Positions 8,522-18,641 of a DNA stretch of 64,000 bases are shown in pieces (positions within the stretch are counted from its first letter, which is position 1; each line of letters begins with the position of its first letter). A program made the position numbers and the translations under genes. Source of the stretch: G963668605 sp963793625. Lineage in GTDB: Bacteria; Acidobacteriota; Terriglobia; Bryobacterales; Bryobacteraceae. A model generated the notes under the pieces. The model did no database searches. It saw nothing but the letters and a program-made list of their open reading frames with translations, and had not been told where the DNA came from. Location: assembly GCA_963793625.1 (NCBI GenBank), contig CAWCAT010000020.1:186001-250000 (forward strand). Reading direction: 5' to 3'.

Positions 8522-11269
8522 ATGTCCATTCTAAGATATTTCACCCTCTTAGTCTTCCTGCTTCCGCTATCGGCTCAGCCGCGTGAAGATTTCTGGCCGG
8601 GCGCGAAATACGACCCGTCCATCCCGACTTTTCAGAAGGTTCTTGGGCACAATCCGGGCGAGCGGATCACGCCATACGCCGGGTTGACCAAGTACGCCGA
8701 GGCGCTGGCGAACGCCGCGCCGAATCGCGTCAGGCTGATGGAATTCGGCCAGAGTTGGGAAGGCCGTAAGCTGATTTATCTTGCGATTGGATCGGAAACG
8801 AACCTACGGCGGATCAAAGAGATCCAGGCCGGAATGAAGAAACTCTCTGACCCGCGAGTGACGACGCCCGCTGAAGCGAAGCAGCTGACGGCTTCCCTGC
8901 CCGCTATCGTGTGGCTGGCCGCCGGGGTCCATGGCGACGAGATTTCCTCGCCGGATGCTGCACTGCTTGCTGCTTATCATTTGCTGGCAGCGCGTGGCGA
9001 CAAGATGGTTAGCGATATTCTGGCGAACGTAGTGGTGCTGGTGCTGCCCTCGCAGAATCCGGATGGCCGCGACCGGTTTGTGCATCATTACGAGCAGTCT
9101 TACGGAATAGAACCGGACGCAAACCCCTCTTCGCTGGAACACTCGCAGCCCTACCCCGGGGGTCGAACAAATCATTACGCATTTGACATGAACCGCGACT
9201 GGTTCGCACTGACTCAGCCTGAAATTCGCGGGCAGGTGAAAGCGCTGCAGGAGTGGTACCCGTGCGTGTACGTCGATCTGCACGAAATGGGATCGGACTC
9301 GACTTACTTCTTCGCGCCTGAAGCAGTGCCGTTCAATCCGCATCTGGCAAAAGAGCAGAAAGACGCGCTGATGCTGTTCGGCAAGAACAACGCGAAATGG
9401 TTTGATCAGTTCGGCTTTAATTATTTCACGCGCGAGGTGTTCGACGCGTTTTATCCAGGTTATGGCGCAAGTTGGCCCTCGTATTATGGCGCAGTCGCGA
9501 TGACCTATGAACAGGCCTCGTCGCGTGGACTGCTGAGGCGTCGCACGGATGACACCAGTCTGATTTTCCGCGACACGATCCGGCAGCACTTCGTGGCATC
9601 GATTGCGACGTTTGAAACCGCGGCGAAGAATCGCGAACAGTTGCTGGCAAGTTTCTACAGTTATCGCCAGAGTGCAATTGAAGAAGGCCGGAAAGAGATC
9701 GTCAAAGAATATGTACTGGTTCGCCAGGGCGATACTTCCACGGTCGATAAGCTGGCTTTGCTGCTAGCTGAGCAGGGCATCGATGTGAAGCGCGCAAAGG
9801 ATAGCTTCAAGAGCGGCGGCAAGGACGTGCCAGCCGGAAGCTACGTGATTCCTCTGGCGCAACCCGCAAAGCGTCTGATCCGGACGCTGCTCGACACCGA
9901 CGTGCCAATGGCCGCGGACTTTCTGAAGGAACAGGAACGGCGCCGCAAGAAGAAACTCGCCGACGAGATTTATGATGTAACGGGCTGGTCGCTGCCGCTA
10001 ATGTATAACGTCGAGATGCTCGCGGCAAAGGATACATTTACTGGCGGTTTTGAAGTGGTGAAGGCCGGGTCCGCTTTGCCTGGCAAGGTGATTGGCAGTA
10101 AGGCGAGCGTTGCGTATCTGGTTCCCTGGGGCAGCGCGGCGGCCGGCCGCTTTTTGACTGGCGCACTGCGTCAAGGGCTGAAGGTCCTGACCAGCGATAA
10201 AGCGTTCGCGCAGGGCGACAGAAAGTACCCAACTGGTACATTGATTCTGCGCGTTAAGGAAAATCCTGCGAATGTGGCCGAGACGGTCTCCAAGCTTGCG
10301 GAATCGAGCGGCGCGGAAGTGATTGGAACGGATACGGGGTGGGTGGAAGATGGAGTCAATTTCGGCAGCCGGTACGTCTTTTCCGTGCGCCGCCCGGTGA
10401 TTGCGTTGGCGTGGGATCGGCCTGTGTCTTCGGCATCCGCTGGTCATGCGCGCTTCGTGCTGGAACGCCAGTTCAATTACCCGGTCACGGCCGTGCGCAC
10501 GCAGATTCTGGCAACGGCGGATCTGACGCGCTTTCACGTGATCATCCTTCCAGATGGCAGCGCGGAAGGCTATGCAAGCGCGCTGGGACCGAACGGCGGA
10601 CGCAGGTTAAAGGAGTGGGTAGCGGCTGGTGGAACGCTGATCTCAATTGGAGCGGCCAACGCATATCTGTCAGACCCGCGCGTCGGCGTGCTGGCGATCT
10701 CGCAGGAAAATTCATTCCGCGATCCGGCAGCGGCCACTGCAACTCCGGCGAAGAAACCGGATACTGCGCCAACTGCTCCGAGTGCGGGTGCGGGTGCGAC
10801 GGCGACGACTGCTCCGGCCGAGACTCGCGTGGCGGGCAAGCTGTTTACGAAAGAGGAAGACCTGCGGAAGGCGATCCAGGCTGACACGGAATTGCCGGAT
10901 GCGGTATCAGGCGTGCTTCTTCGCGCTAAGGTCGATCCCGAACCGTGGGTAACGGCCGGCGTCACTGCGAATGTCAATGCGCTGGTGGAAGGCCGCGCAA
11001 TTTACACCCCGATCAAGCTGGATAAGGGCGTGAACGCGGTGGTCTTTGCCGGTCCGGACGAGATTCTGGCGAGCGGCTACTTATGGGAAGAGAACCGCAA
11101 GCAGTTGGCTTACAAACCTCTCGTCGTGGTGCAGCGCGAAGGGCGCGGCTCTATCGTAGGCTTCACATCGGACCCGAACTTCCGCGCATATCTGGACGGC
11201 ATGAACGTGCTGTTCCTGAATGCGGTGTTTAGAGGCGCGGCGCACTCCCGGCAGGCGGCTGGGGAGTGA
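8522..11269 (+). CDS. Exported M14-family zinc carboxypeptidase-like protein
   Basis: A 915-residue protein with a signal peptide (LRYFTLLVFLLPLSAQ). The M14 domain occupies roughly residues 30-350: the zinc-binding HxxE is at H137-E140 (GVHGDEIS), followed by LPSQNPDGRDRF, FDMNRDWF and the third ligand region YVDLHEMGSD; the Glu in MTYEQASSRG is a candidate general base. The second half has a flavodoxin/amidotransferase-like stretch (VIILPDGSAEGY) and an Ala/Thr/Pro-rich linker around residues 740-770. It is much longer than classical carboxypeptidases but matches the large M14 family common in Acidobacteria and Bacteroidetes. Probably periplasmic peptide or peptidoglycan processing; the substrate is unknown. 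Confidence 0.85.
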   Translation: MSILRYFTLLVFLLPLSAQPREDFWPGAKYDPSIPTFQKVLGHNPGERITPYAGLTKYAEALANAAPNRVRLMEFGQSWEGRKLIYLAIGSETNLRRIKEIQAGMKKLSDPRVTTPAEAKQLTASLPAIVWLAAGVHGDEISSPDAALLAAYHLLAARGDKMVSDILANVVVLVLPSQNPDGRDRFVHHYEQSYGIEPDANPSSLEHSQPYPGGRTNHYAFDMNRDWFALTQPEIRGQVKALQEWYPCVYVDLHEMGSDSTYFFAPEAVPFNPHLAKEQKDALMLFGKNNAKWFDQFGFNYFTREVFDAFYPGYGASWPSYYGAVAMTYEQASSRGLLRRRTDDTSLIFRDTIRQHFVASIATFETAAKNREQLLASFYSYRQSAIEEGRKEIVKEYVLVRQGDTSTVDKLALLLAEQGIDVKRAKDSFKSGGKDVPAGSYVIPLAQPAKRLIRTLLDTDVPMAADFLKEQERRRKKKLADEIYDVTGWSLPLMYNVEMLAAKDTFTGGFEVVKAGSALPGKVIGSKASVAYLVPWGSAAAGRFLTGALRQGLKVLTSDKAFAQGDRKYPTGTLILRVKENPANVAETVSKLAESSGAEVIGTDTGWVEDGVNFGSRYVFSVRRPVIALAWDRPVSSASAGHARFVLERQFNYPVTAVRTQILATADLTRFHVIILPDGSAEGYASALGPNGGRRLKEWVAAGGTLISIGAANAYLSDPRVGVLAISQENSFRDPAAATATPAKKPDTAPTAPSAGAGATATTAPAETRVAGKLFTKEEDLRKAIQADTELPDAVSGVLLRAKVDPEPWVTAGVTANVNALVEGRAIYTPIKLDKGVNAVVFAGPDEILASGYLWEENRKQLAYKPLVVVQREGRGSIVGFTSDPNFRAYLDGMNVLFLNAVFRGAAHSRQAAGE

Positions 11270-11279
11270 ATTCGCCGCT

Positions 11280-11320
11280 GGCCGGAGGCTCCCGTAATAG
11301 TTCGGAGAAAGCCTCCGGCC
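11280..11320. terminator. GC-rich stem-loop between convergent genes
   Basis: Arms GGCCGGAGGCT (11280-11290) and AGCCTCCGGCC (11310-11320) are perfect 11-bp reverse complements with a 19-base loop. The structure sits between the stop of the M14 gene and the stop of the TonB receptor gene, which converge, so a bidirectional terminator is the simplest reading. A U-tract is absent on both sides, so this is not a textbook intrinsic terminator. Confidence 0.5.
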
Positions 11321-11333
11321 GCTGGGCGGACCC

Positions 11334-14300
11334 TCAGAAACTCAGCCGGAGGCCGAGTTGGATGCGCCGGGACGGGGCCGCGGAGCTAACGACGCCAAAA
11401 CCGGGACCACCGAATGTGCGACCCGGGATGCCGAAGTTGGCGTGGTTCAGCGCGTTGAACAGCTCGGCGCGGAACTGGAGCCGCATCGCTTCGCGGAGAG
11501 CGAAGTTGCGCAGGATCGAGAAATCGAAATTGCTCATTCCCGCCGCGCGCAGGATGTTGACTCCCTGATTGCCGAACTTATATAGCGCGGGCTGCAGGAA
11601 AGCGCTGGTATCAAACCAGCGGCCCAGGCTGCGCTGGTCGCTGCTCAGCGACGGATCACGCAACACGTCGGCGCGCTGTGCGCCTGCCGAGAACGCGTTG
11701 GTGTTGTTGGTCTGTGTAGTGACCGTGTAGGCCGGTCCCGATTGGAACGTGAGTACTGAGCCGACCGACCAGTCACCGATCACATAAGCCAGTGGGCCAC
11801 CTGTAACGTGGGCTCTGCCCTTGCCAAAAGGAAATTCATAGACGGAACTCCAGGTGAGGCGATGGCGGATATCGTTGTCGGAAGGACCCCAGTCGGCGCG
11901 GCGATTGTAGTAGTCCGAGTAGGGGCCGCCGCTGTTGCCAACGGCCGAACCGCCGTCGGAGCTGTTATCCAGGAACTTCGCGAAGGTGTAGGTGGTGAGG
12001 ATGTTCAAGCCCTTGGTGAAGCGCCGTTCAAAACGCGCCACGCCCGCGAAGTAGGCGGAGTCGCCCAATGTGGGAGCGAGCAGCGTGACGCCGCTGAACT
12101 GCGGGAACGGCCGGTCCTTCTGCGTGGCCGAGGGTCCCAGCAACTCGGGACGGATCTGGTTGATGTTCTGGTTTGCGCTGGGCAGATGATGCGAGATGTT
12201 GCCGAGGAAGCTGACTTCGACAACACTGTTGCCGGGCAGTTCACGCTGCACGCTGGTGTTGAACTGCTGGGAGTTCCCGGTGCGGCGGTTCTGCTCGAAG
12301 AACGTGGGAGCCGTCGTGGCGTTCTTTCCCACGGCGACCGCGCCGAACGAGTCGTCCAGAACCGGCGCTGTGCCGGTGCCGGAAGCGGGTACGCCGTCCT
12401 TCAGATAGAACGGCGCCGTGATGCCGTTGTCCGGAGTGTTTAGCGTGGACGAGGTTTCATAGCCGAGCGCGGCCGAAGCCGGTTGGCCGCTGTCGAACGG
12501 GTGTGCGTAGAAGATTCCGTAGCCGCCGCGAAAGACGGTCCGGCCGGAGCCGAGCGGCTTCCAGGCGAATCCGAAGCGCGGGCCGAAGTTGCGCATGTTC
12601 GTGTCGTAGGGATTTGTAGGCCAGCCCTTAACCCCGGCGAAGCGCACGACTCCGGGCGTGCCGGAAACAGGATTGATCGCTTTGGCATCAAAACTATTCA
12701 TCCGGTTGTTGGCATCGACGATCGGAGTGTCGGTCTCCCAGCGCACGCCGAAATTGAGCGTGAGGTTCTTGGTAACGGTCCAGTCGTTTTGCGCGAAGCC
12801 GGCCAGATACCAGTTGCTGCGGTCGAGGATGTCGGTCTGGCGTTTTGTGAAGGCGGTGGGGAAGCCGAGCATGAGACTGGCGAAGCCAATGCCGCTCGCA
12901 GCGACTCCAGGCAATCCGGTCGGGGTCGTCGCGAAGGTGAAGGCGCCGGAGGCCGTCGGCAGGTTGATTTCATAGTTGCGCGAAGGCCGCGCTTCCAAGC
13001 CGAACTTCATCGAGTGGTGACCGTGCACCCACGAGAGGTTTTCGACGATCTGATACTGCTCGATGGGAAGCTGCCGGCGCTCCTGGTTAGCGCTACTGAG
13101 TGCCGTCACGCCGGTGGCAACAATATTCGGGAAGGCATTGTCGGAAACGCCCTTGATGCCGAGTTTGCTCGGCCAGTTGCCGCCGACGCCCTTCGAGAGC
13201 TGATGGTTCGTGCGATTCCCGTAAGTGAACCGGACCTCGTTAATCACTGTGGCCGAGATCACGCGCGTCCATGCTGCATACCAGAACTGCTGGTGCCGCC
13301 CGGCGTCGAAACCCGTGTCAGCCCCTGCGTCCGGAAAGACGCTGGTATTGCCGGAGTCGTCGCTGTTATAGAGATAGCGGCCGCTGAGTCTGTCCTTGCT
13401 GCCGAGGTTATGATCCACCTTCGCCATAATCGTGTTGCGCAACAGTGAATTGGAGAAGTTGGAACGGAAGTTGTTTGCACCGCTGATATTGTCAGCCGGC
13501 TTGTTGGCCAGCGGGTAGAACGGCAACAGGTTGCGGGCGACTGGGTCGAAGCGGGTCGTGGGTATGCGATTGCCTGCGAAGAGGTCGCGCACGGTCCTGC
13601 CAGCCTCAGCGCGCGTCGAGGCCGGATCGTAGATCGGGATTACCGCGCCCTGCGCGTTGAAGGTCTGCGAGTAATCGCCGGCCTTCTGCAAGTCCGTCGG
13701 CACGGTCAGCGTGGAGATCGCGCCATCACGCCGCCGCGAACCTTCGTAAGAGGCGAAGAAGAAGGTCTTATCGCGGCGGATCGGTCCCCCGAGAGTGCCG
13801 CCGAAGACGTTGTAGCGCAGCGGCGCTTTGATTTTCTGCGTTCCCGATGTCGGCGCAAAAAAACTCGGCGCGTCGAGCCGGTTGTTGCGGAAGTACTCGA
13901 ACAGGCTGCCCTTGAACTGGTTCGTACCGGACTTCGTAGTCGCGATAATCACGCCGCCCGCCGAACCGCCGTACTCTGCTGCGAAGCCGTTCGACATCAC
14001 CTTAACTTCCTGCAACGTCTCGACCGGCGGATCGGTATCGATCTGTCCGATGCCCAAGCGCATATTCTGCCCGGTGCCGCCATCGATCCAGAACATCTGG
14101 CTCTGTGAGCGTCCGCCGGCCAGGCTAAAATTTGGTTTCGAGCCGGAGTCGTAGTTGACGAAGACCGCGGCGCCCGTAATGTTGATCATGTTCATCGCGC
14201 GGCGGTCGCCGAGCGGCATGTCCTGAATCGTGCGGGATTCGACTAACTGAGTGACGTCGGATGTTTTGGTTTCGAGAATCGATGCAGATGCCGAGACGCT

Positions 14301-14680
14301 CACCGAATCGGAGACGGCACCGAGTTCCAGCTTGATATCAAGGCCGAACACCTGGCCCGTGGTGAGCGTGATGCCCTTGCGAACGTGGCTCTTGAAGCCG
14401 CTTTTCGAGGCTTCGATGACATAGCCTCCGATCGGCAGAAAGCGCAGCGAATAGGTCCCGGTATCGTTAGTCTTGACGGTCGTCTTCACACCGGTTTCCA
14501 GGCTCGTCGCGGAGACTTCCGCGTCGACGATCAAGGCGCCTTGCGCGTCCGTGATATTGCCATTAATTGTTGCTTGTGGGGATTGCGCGGGCAGCGTCCA
14601 GGCAAGACATATTACTGCAGGCAGTAATCTGAGCGCGTTCCAGATTGATCTTCGTGGACCAACTGCGACTTTTTTATCAT
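11334..14680 (-). CDS. Oar-like TonB-dependent receptor with carboxypeptidase-regulatory N-domain (N-terminal frameshift)
   Basis: An outer-membrane receptor, ~1,115 residues when rebuilt. The N-terminal ~80 residues form a carboxypeptidase-regulatory-like Ig fold (VDAEVSATSLETGVKTTVKT, YSLRFLPIGGYVIEASKSGF). A plug follows (ETLQEVKVMSNGFAAEYGGSAGG) and then a long barrel ending in IQLGLRLSF. The open frame begins only at a TTG (14534), without a signal peptide. Upstream, ATG 14680 with an AGGA site starts MIKK, but the A6 run at 14670-14675 is one base short of the frame that gives a hydrophobic signal (RLLPAVICLAWTLPAQS). One missing A in this homopolymer would restore the full gene. Such receptors are abundant in Solibacter; the ligand is unknown. 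It is a single gene. Confidence 0.85.
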
Positions 14681-14742
14681 TGCGGTTTTCCTAATTCGAG
14701 ATTCACGATATAGTCTATACCAATCAGGAAATATGCATTAAG

Positions 14743-16392
14743 TTATCGAACAGTCACTGCCACGATGTTGGAAATCGTGCCGGCAATACTCAGGCTCACA
14801 TTTGCCTGCCCCGTGGCGGCCAGCGAGCGCGGCAACAAGACATTGACCTGATCGAGCCCGGGGTAGTTCGGGTGAGCGCCGGCGAACAAGACAGGAAGAT
14901 CAAGCGCGCCTATTCGCGCGGTCACCTCGGCCAAGGCGTTGCGCAGCCGGATGCCTGTCCCATAGAGCACGAGGTAGAGCTGGTCGCTCTCAGCGCCGAA
15001 ATCCACGGGAATCGCGACCCATTGCCCTGACGAAGCTTCATAGCGAGCCACGGGTTCGACACTTTGCGTCCCATCGACACGCACCCGCTGGATGGCTGCG
15101 GCGGCGAGCCCCTGCCCGCTGGCGTTGGCTGAAAAGAGTGCCGGGACGACGCCCTTCACTTCAACCGCTGCGGAGTAAACCGGGCCGTCCGGGCTGGTTA
15201 CCAAAATTGTGGCCGGACCGATCGCGGTTCCCGCGGGAACAAGAAATCCCACTTGTCCAGGCGAGACGTAGTACAGTCCGGCATCGCGCTCCACGCCATT
15301 TGAATCGCGCACCATGGCGCGAGTGCCGGCGAGCGTCGTGGGCAAGGCGATCCCGTTTTGAGCGCCCGCCGTCGCTACCGCCAGCGCATCGCCAAAGCCG
15401 ACTGCTACGCTTTCCGGAGAGATTTTTCCCGTGGCATAGCTCGCACCCGAAGTGATCGCCAGTGGATAGCCTGCGGTTCGATAAGTTGAGGCTGCCTCCA
15501 GACCAGAGGGTCGTGCTCCGCCCGCCGCCGAGTAATCAAGCTGCATTGCGTCACTTACGATGCGCATCAGGCCGCGCCGGCGTTGGCTGCCGCCGTCGGG
15601 CAGCAAATCGAAAGCCGTCCATTCCGGCCCCAGCGACTGGGGTTCGAAAGTACCGCGCTCCAGCACTGCACCGGTGCCGTCGAAAAAGGCGTAGCCGTAG
15701 GCGCTGGAGAGCGGTCCACGACAAGTGAAATCGACGCGTGTGGAAAGCCCGCCGCTCTGCCGGGTCCACGTGCGCGTGAGCGGAAACTGAACATTGCGCG
15801 GATTAGAGGGAAACGGCTCGCACATCTCCTGGGTGTACGCCGCCTGACTCCACAGCTTCTCGAAGACAGCACGGCCTGTTTCGTCGAGATGCGCCTCCGG
15901 GCTCACGGCGAACCCGTTTGAAAGACCGTAATTCACCGTGAAGTCGTCGAGCTGAAAGTGGAAGGCGGCCCACGTTTTTGTTACGGTACCTACCATCTGG
16001 GTGTTGACCGCAGGCACACCCATCCGCTGGCCGGCCTTCACCTGTGTCCCCACTTTCATCGCCGGGTCCAACTCGGCAAGTCCGACGTAGTTGGTGCGGA
16101 AGCGCTGATTGTGCTGAACTTGCACCGCACTGCGTCCGTCGTTGTCGGTCGAGGCGGATTGCACTACTCCATCGGCTGCGGTATACACGCTGGCGCCGAT
16201 CCGGTACTCGACGTCCCAGCCCGGATGCCCGTCAATGCCGTGGTTACCGATGTGCGCGCCGAATGAATTAAGACCCATCGAACTGCCCCCTATGTCGGCT
16301 TCGCGGATCGGCATCTGGATGGTGAAGCTGTTCTGGGCCGCAACTGGGAACGTGCAAGCTATAGCAAGTGCTATCAATCCAGCAAGCCGCAT
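14743..16392 (-). CDS. Exported M23 (LytM)-like protein with TIGR03437 C-terminal module
   Basis: About 549 residues. ATG 16392 is chosen because GGGGGAGG lies 8 bases upstream and a signal peptide follows at once (MRLAGLIALAIACTFPVAAQ); the frame extends to 16410 without support. The N-terminal half resembles a LytM peptidase: HPGWD fits the HxGxD zinc pair, followed by VYTAADGVV and GQRMGVP. The later HxH motif is AFHFQ, keeping only the second His. The last ~220 residues are the Solibacter-type TIGR03437 module (SPESVAVGFGDALA, YVSPGQVGFLVPAGT, LVLYGTGIRLR, LDQVNVLLPRSLAATG). Cell-wall or matrix interaction is likely; enzymatic activity is uncertain because a key His is missing. Confidence 0.75.
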   Translation of the reverse strand: MRLAGLIALAIACTFPVAAQNSFTIQMPIREADIGGSSMGLNSFGAHIGNHGIDGHPGWDVEYRIGASVYTAADGVVQSASTDNDGRSAVQVQHNQRFRTNYVGLAELDPAMKVGTQVKAGQRMGVPAVNTQMVGTVTKTWAAFHFQLDDFTVNYGLSNGFAVSPEAHLDETGRAVFEKLWSQAAYTQEMCEPFPSNPRNVQFPLTRTWTRQSGGLSTRVDFTCRGPLSSAYGYAFFDGTGAVLERGTFEPQSLGPEWTAFDLLPDGGSQRRRGLMRIVSDAMQLDYSAAGGARPSGLEAASTYRTAGYPLAITSGASYATGKISPESVAVGFGDALAVATAGAQNGIALPTTLAGTRAMVRDSNGVERDAGLYYVSPGQVGFLVPAGTAIGPATILVTSPDGPVYSAAVEVKGVVPALFSANASGQGLAAAAIQRVRVDGTQSVEPVARYEASSGQWVAIPVDFGAESDQLYLVLYGTGIRLRNALAEVTARIGALDLPVLFAGAHPNYPGLDQVNVLLPRSLAATGQANVSLSIAGTISNIVAVTVR

Positions 16393-16436
16393 GTATCCAG
16401 CCTCCCCCAATCACGTCCAGCATACACTGAGAATAA

Positions 16437-17462
16437 ATGCGCGACGAAATCGAACAGCTCAAGCAGGCAATTGACACGAATGATGTGGAACGTGTCAAAA
16501 CTCTAATGACCCGCCAGCCAGCGCTGCACCGCGCGCCTCTTGGCTATGGCAAAAACGGGCCGCTCACCTGGGTTGCCGAATGCCGGATACCGTGGGAGCC
16601 ACCAGGTCCAGAGCGACTGGCCATGGCGCATTGGATGATCCAGAACGGATCCGATGTGCACCAGGGTGGAGACGGGCCGCTGATGAGAGCGGCACTCAAC
16701 CGCGATCGCATCGCAATGATGGAACTGCTGGTGTCGCACGGTGCGAACGTGAACGCCGAGTGGAACGGGGATTTCCCGATCATCTTCGCGCCTTGCGAAG
16801 CGGTGAATCCGGTCTCACTCAAGTGGCTCCTGGACCATGGAGCTGATCCGAACGGCCCAAAGCCGAATCCGCCGGTCACGGCGCTCGATTACCTCATCGG
16901 CACGTACGCTCGTTCGCCGGAGCTCGCCCGCTGTATCGACCTTTTGCTGGAAGCCGGCGGCGCAACCAGGTACAACGGACCGGGGGTGCTCGATATCCTC
17001 CGGGGCCAGGTTGATCTGCTGGCCCAGCGCCTTGACGCTGATCCCGCACTAGCGAATCAGCGATTCCCGGAACTCGATTGCGGCAGTACAGGCGCTCGCC
17101 GCCTTCTGCTTCAAGGAGCGACGTTGCTGCACATTGCCGCGGAATACGGCAACCTTGAAGCGGCCAGACTTTTGCTCGATCGCGGTGCAGACGTAAACGC
17201 ATGCGCGGCCGTCGACGAAGCCGGCGTTGGCGGGCAGACAGCAATCTTCCACGCAGTGACGCAGTTTGGCGATTATGGGCTGCCGGTAACGCAATTACTG
17301 ATTGAACGTGGAGCGGACCTGTCCGTTCGGGTGAAACTTCCAGGTCATTATGAGCGGCCGGGCGAGGTGGTTGAATGCACACCCCTGGGATACGCTCGGC
17401 TGTTTCCCGGGATTGAGGGGAAGACGGTAAAACTGTTGCGAAAGCGAGGAGGTGTGGAGTGA
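16437..17462 (+). CDS. Ankyrin-repeat protein
   Basis: A 341-residue protein without a signal peptide, made largely of ankyrin repeats: MELLVSHGANVNAEWNGDFP, LKWLLDHGADPNG, TLLHIAAEYGNLEAARLLLD and LLIERGADLS are canonical repeat pieces. It probably mediates protein-protein contact in the cytoplasm; the partner is unknown. It starts 45 bases from the divergent M23-like gene and its stop overlaps the start of the next gene (GTGA), so it is translationally coupled to the alpha/beta hydrolase. Confidence 0.85.
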   Translation: MRDEIEQLKQAIDTNDVERVKTLMTRQPALHRAPLGYGKNGPLTWVAECRIPWEPPGPERLAMAHWMIQNGSDVHQGGDGPLMRAALNRDRIAMMELLVSHGANVNAEWNGDFPIIFAPCEAVNPVSLKWLLDHGADPNGPKPNPPVTALDYLIGTYARSPELARCIDLLLEAGGATRYNGPGVLDILRGQVDLLAQRLDADPALANQRFPELDCGSTGARRLLLQGATLLHIAAEYGNLEAARLLLDRGADVNACAAVDEAGVGGQTAIFHAVTQFGDYGLPVTQLLIERGADLSVRVKLPGHYERPGEVVECTPLGYARLFPGIEGKTVKLLRKRGGVE

Positions 17463-17992
17463 TCAGAACGATCCTGGCGGCCCTTCTACTGGTGGGGCTC
17501 GCGGCGGCACAAGAACACGTTTCGTTTCCGACCCAGGACGGCGGGCTTGTCTACGCGGACATATACGGTACGGGCGATCGAGGCGTAGTGTTGGCTCACG
17601 GGGGACGCTTCAACAAGGAAAGTTGGGAAAAGCAGGCACGGGCGCTCGCCGCAGCTGGATTCCGCGCGCTGGCTTTCGGCCTTGGAGGCGGAGCTGCTGG
17701 TGATGCGGTGAGCAGATCCGAGCCAGGCGAAATTGATCGGCTAGTGCTGCTGGCCGCCTTGCCCGGCGCTCCGCCCGAAAAACTGAAAGGTCGCAAGCTG
17801 TTCATAGTGGCCCGCGACGACGCGTCCGGCGACGGGCCAAGACTCCGCGGGATTCGAGCATATTACGAGAAAACGCCGGGACCGAAAGAATTGAAACTGC
17901 TGGATGGCGCCGCCCATGCACAGTTTCTTTTCGCGACGGATCAGGGAGAGCGGGTGATGCGCGAAATAACACGATTCCTTTCCGCGCCGTGA
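17459..17992 (+). CDS. Exported alpha/beta-hydrolase-like protein lacking the nucleophile segment
   Basis: 177 residues; GTG start with AGGAGG (17446-17451) upstream and a 4-base overlap with the ankyrin gene. There is a signal peptide (ILAALLLVGLAAAQ), then YADIYGTGDRGVVLAHGGRF (oxyanion-hole HGG), ARALAAAGFRALAF, and after that GLGGGAAGDAV. In intact relatives, ~40-50 residues with the G-x-S-x-G nucleophile lie between these two pieces. Here they are missing in frame (junction ~17676-17684), while the acid (VARDD) and His (GAAHAQF) regions remain. As read, it cannot be a normal serine hydrolase. An assembly collapse or a true deletion are both possible. Confidence 0.7.
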   Translation: MIRTILAALLLVGLAAAQEHVSFPTQDGGLVYADIYGTGDRGVVLAHGGRFNKESWEKQARALAAAGFRALAFGLGGGAAGDAVSRSEPGEIDRLVLLAALPGAPPEKLKGRKLFIVARDDASGDGPRLRGIRAYYEKTPGPKELKLLDGAAHAQFLFATDQGERVMREITRFLSAP

Positions 17993-17999
17993 GAAAGGG

Positions 18000-18620
18000 C
18001 TACATATCTTCGAGCAAGTGCCCGAGCTTTTCCTTTTTCGTTCGCAAATAGGCTTCGGTCGATTCGATCGGGTCGATGATGCAAGGGACCCGGGCGGCGA
18101 TTCGGACGCCGGCTCGCTCCAGTGCATTCATTTTGTCCGGGTTGTTCGAGAGCAGCCGGACGGCTGGGATGCCGAAATACCGGATGATCTCGCAGGGCAG
18201 TTCGTAGCTGCGCAGGTCGGCTTCAAACCCGAGTTGCACGTTCGCTTCGACGGTGTCGGCGCCGGCATCCTGAAGTTCGTAGGCGCGCAGTTTATTGATT
18301 AGCCCAATGCCACGGCCTTCCTGCAACTCATAGAGCAGCATGCCGCGACCCTCGTCCGCAATCAATTCCAGCGAGAGCTCCAATTGCAGACGGCAATCAC
18401 AGCGCAGACTGTGAAAGACATCTCCGGTGAGACACTGGGAGTGTATGCGCACTAAGGGAGGCGGTCCTGAGAGGTCTCCGAGTTTGAGAACGACTGCTTC
18501 TTCGATCTCGTCGCCGCGATGGCCTTCAAAACCGTATATCCGGAATTGCCCGAAACGGCTGGGAAAATTGGCTTCGGCTACCTTCAGCAGCCGAAATTCG
18601 GTAACATTCACTAGTCTCAT
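18000..18620 (-). CDS. ribA: GTP cyclohydrolase II
   Basis: A 206-residue stand-alone RibA, converting GTP to 2,5-diamino-6-ribosylamino-4-pyrimidinone 5-phosphate at the head of riboflavin synthesis. The zinc site C-x10-C-x-C is visible (CLTGDVFHSLRCDC). Other signatures are RIHSQC, ELQEGRGIGL, the GTP-binding RSYELPCEIIRYFG, and LLSNNPDKM near the end. It has no RibB domain. It is divergent from the LytS-type kinase gene, with only 21 bases between starts; the spacer holds the symmetric ATTATAAT (18619-18626). Confidence 0.95.
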   Translation of the reverse strand: MRLVNVTEFRLLKVAEANFPSRFGQFRIYGFEGHRGDEIEEAVVLKLGDLSGPPPLVRIHSQCLTGDVFHSLRCDCRLQLELSLELIADEGRGMLLYELQEGRGIGLINKLRAYELQDAGADTVEANVQLGFEADLRSYELPCEIIRYFGIPAVRLLSNNPDKMNALERAGVRIAARVPCIIDPIESTEAYLRTKKEKLGHLLEDM

Positions 18621-18641
18621 TATAATGATCTCAGGGACCGC

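Noticed and set aside
12483..13448. 321-residue frame on the plus strand inside the TonB receptor
   Set aside because: Antisense to a well-supported receptor; composition (E, G, R, V-rich) and lack of motifs mark it as a shadow. The same holds for 11808-12443.
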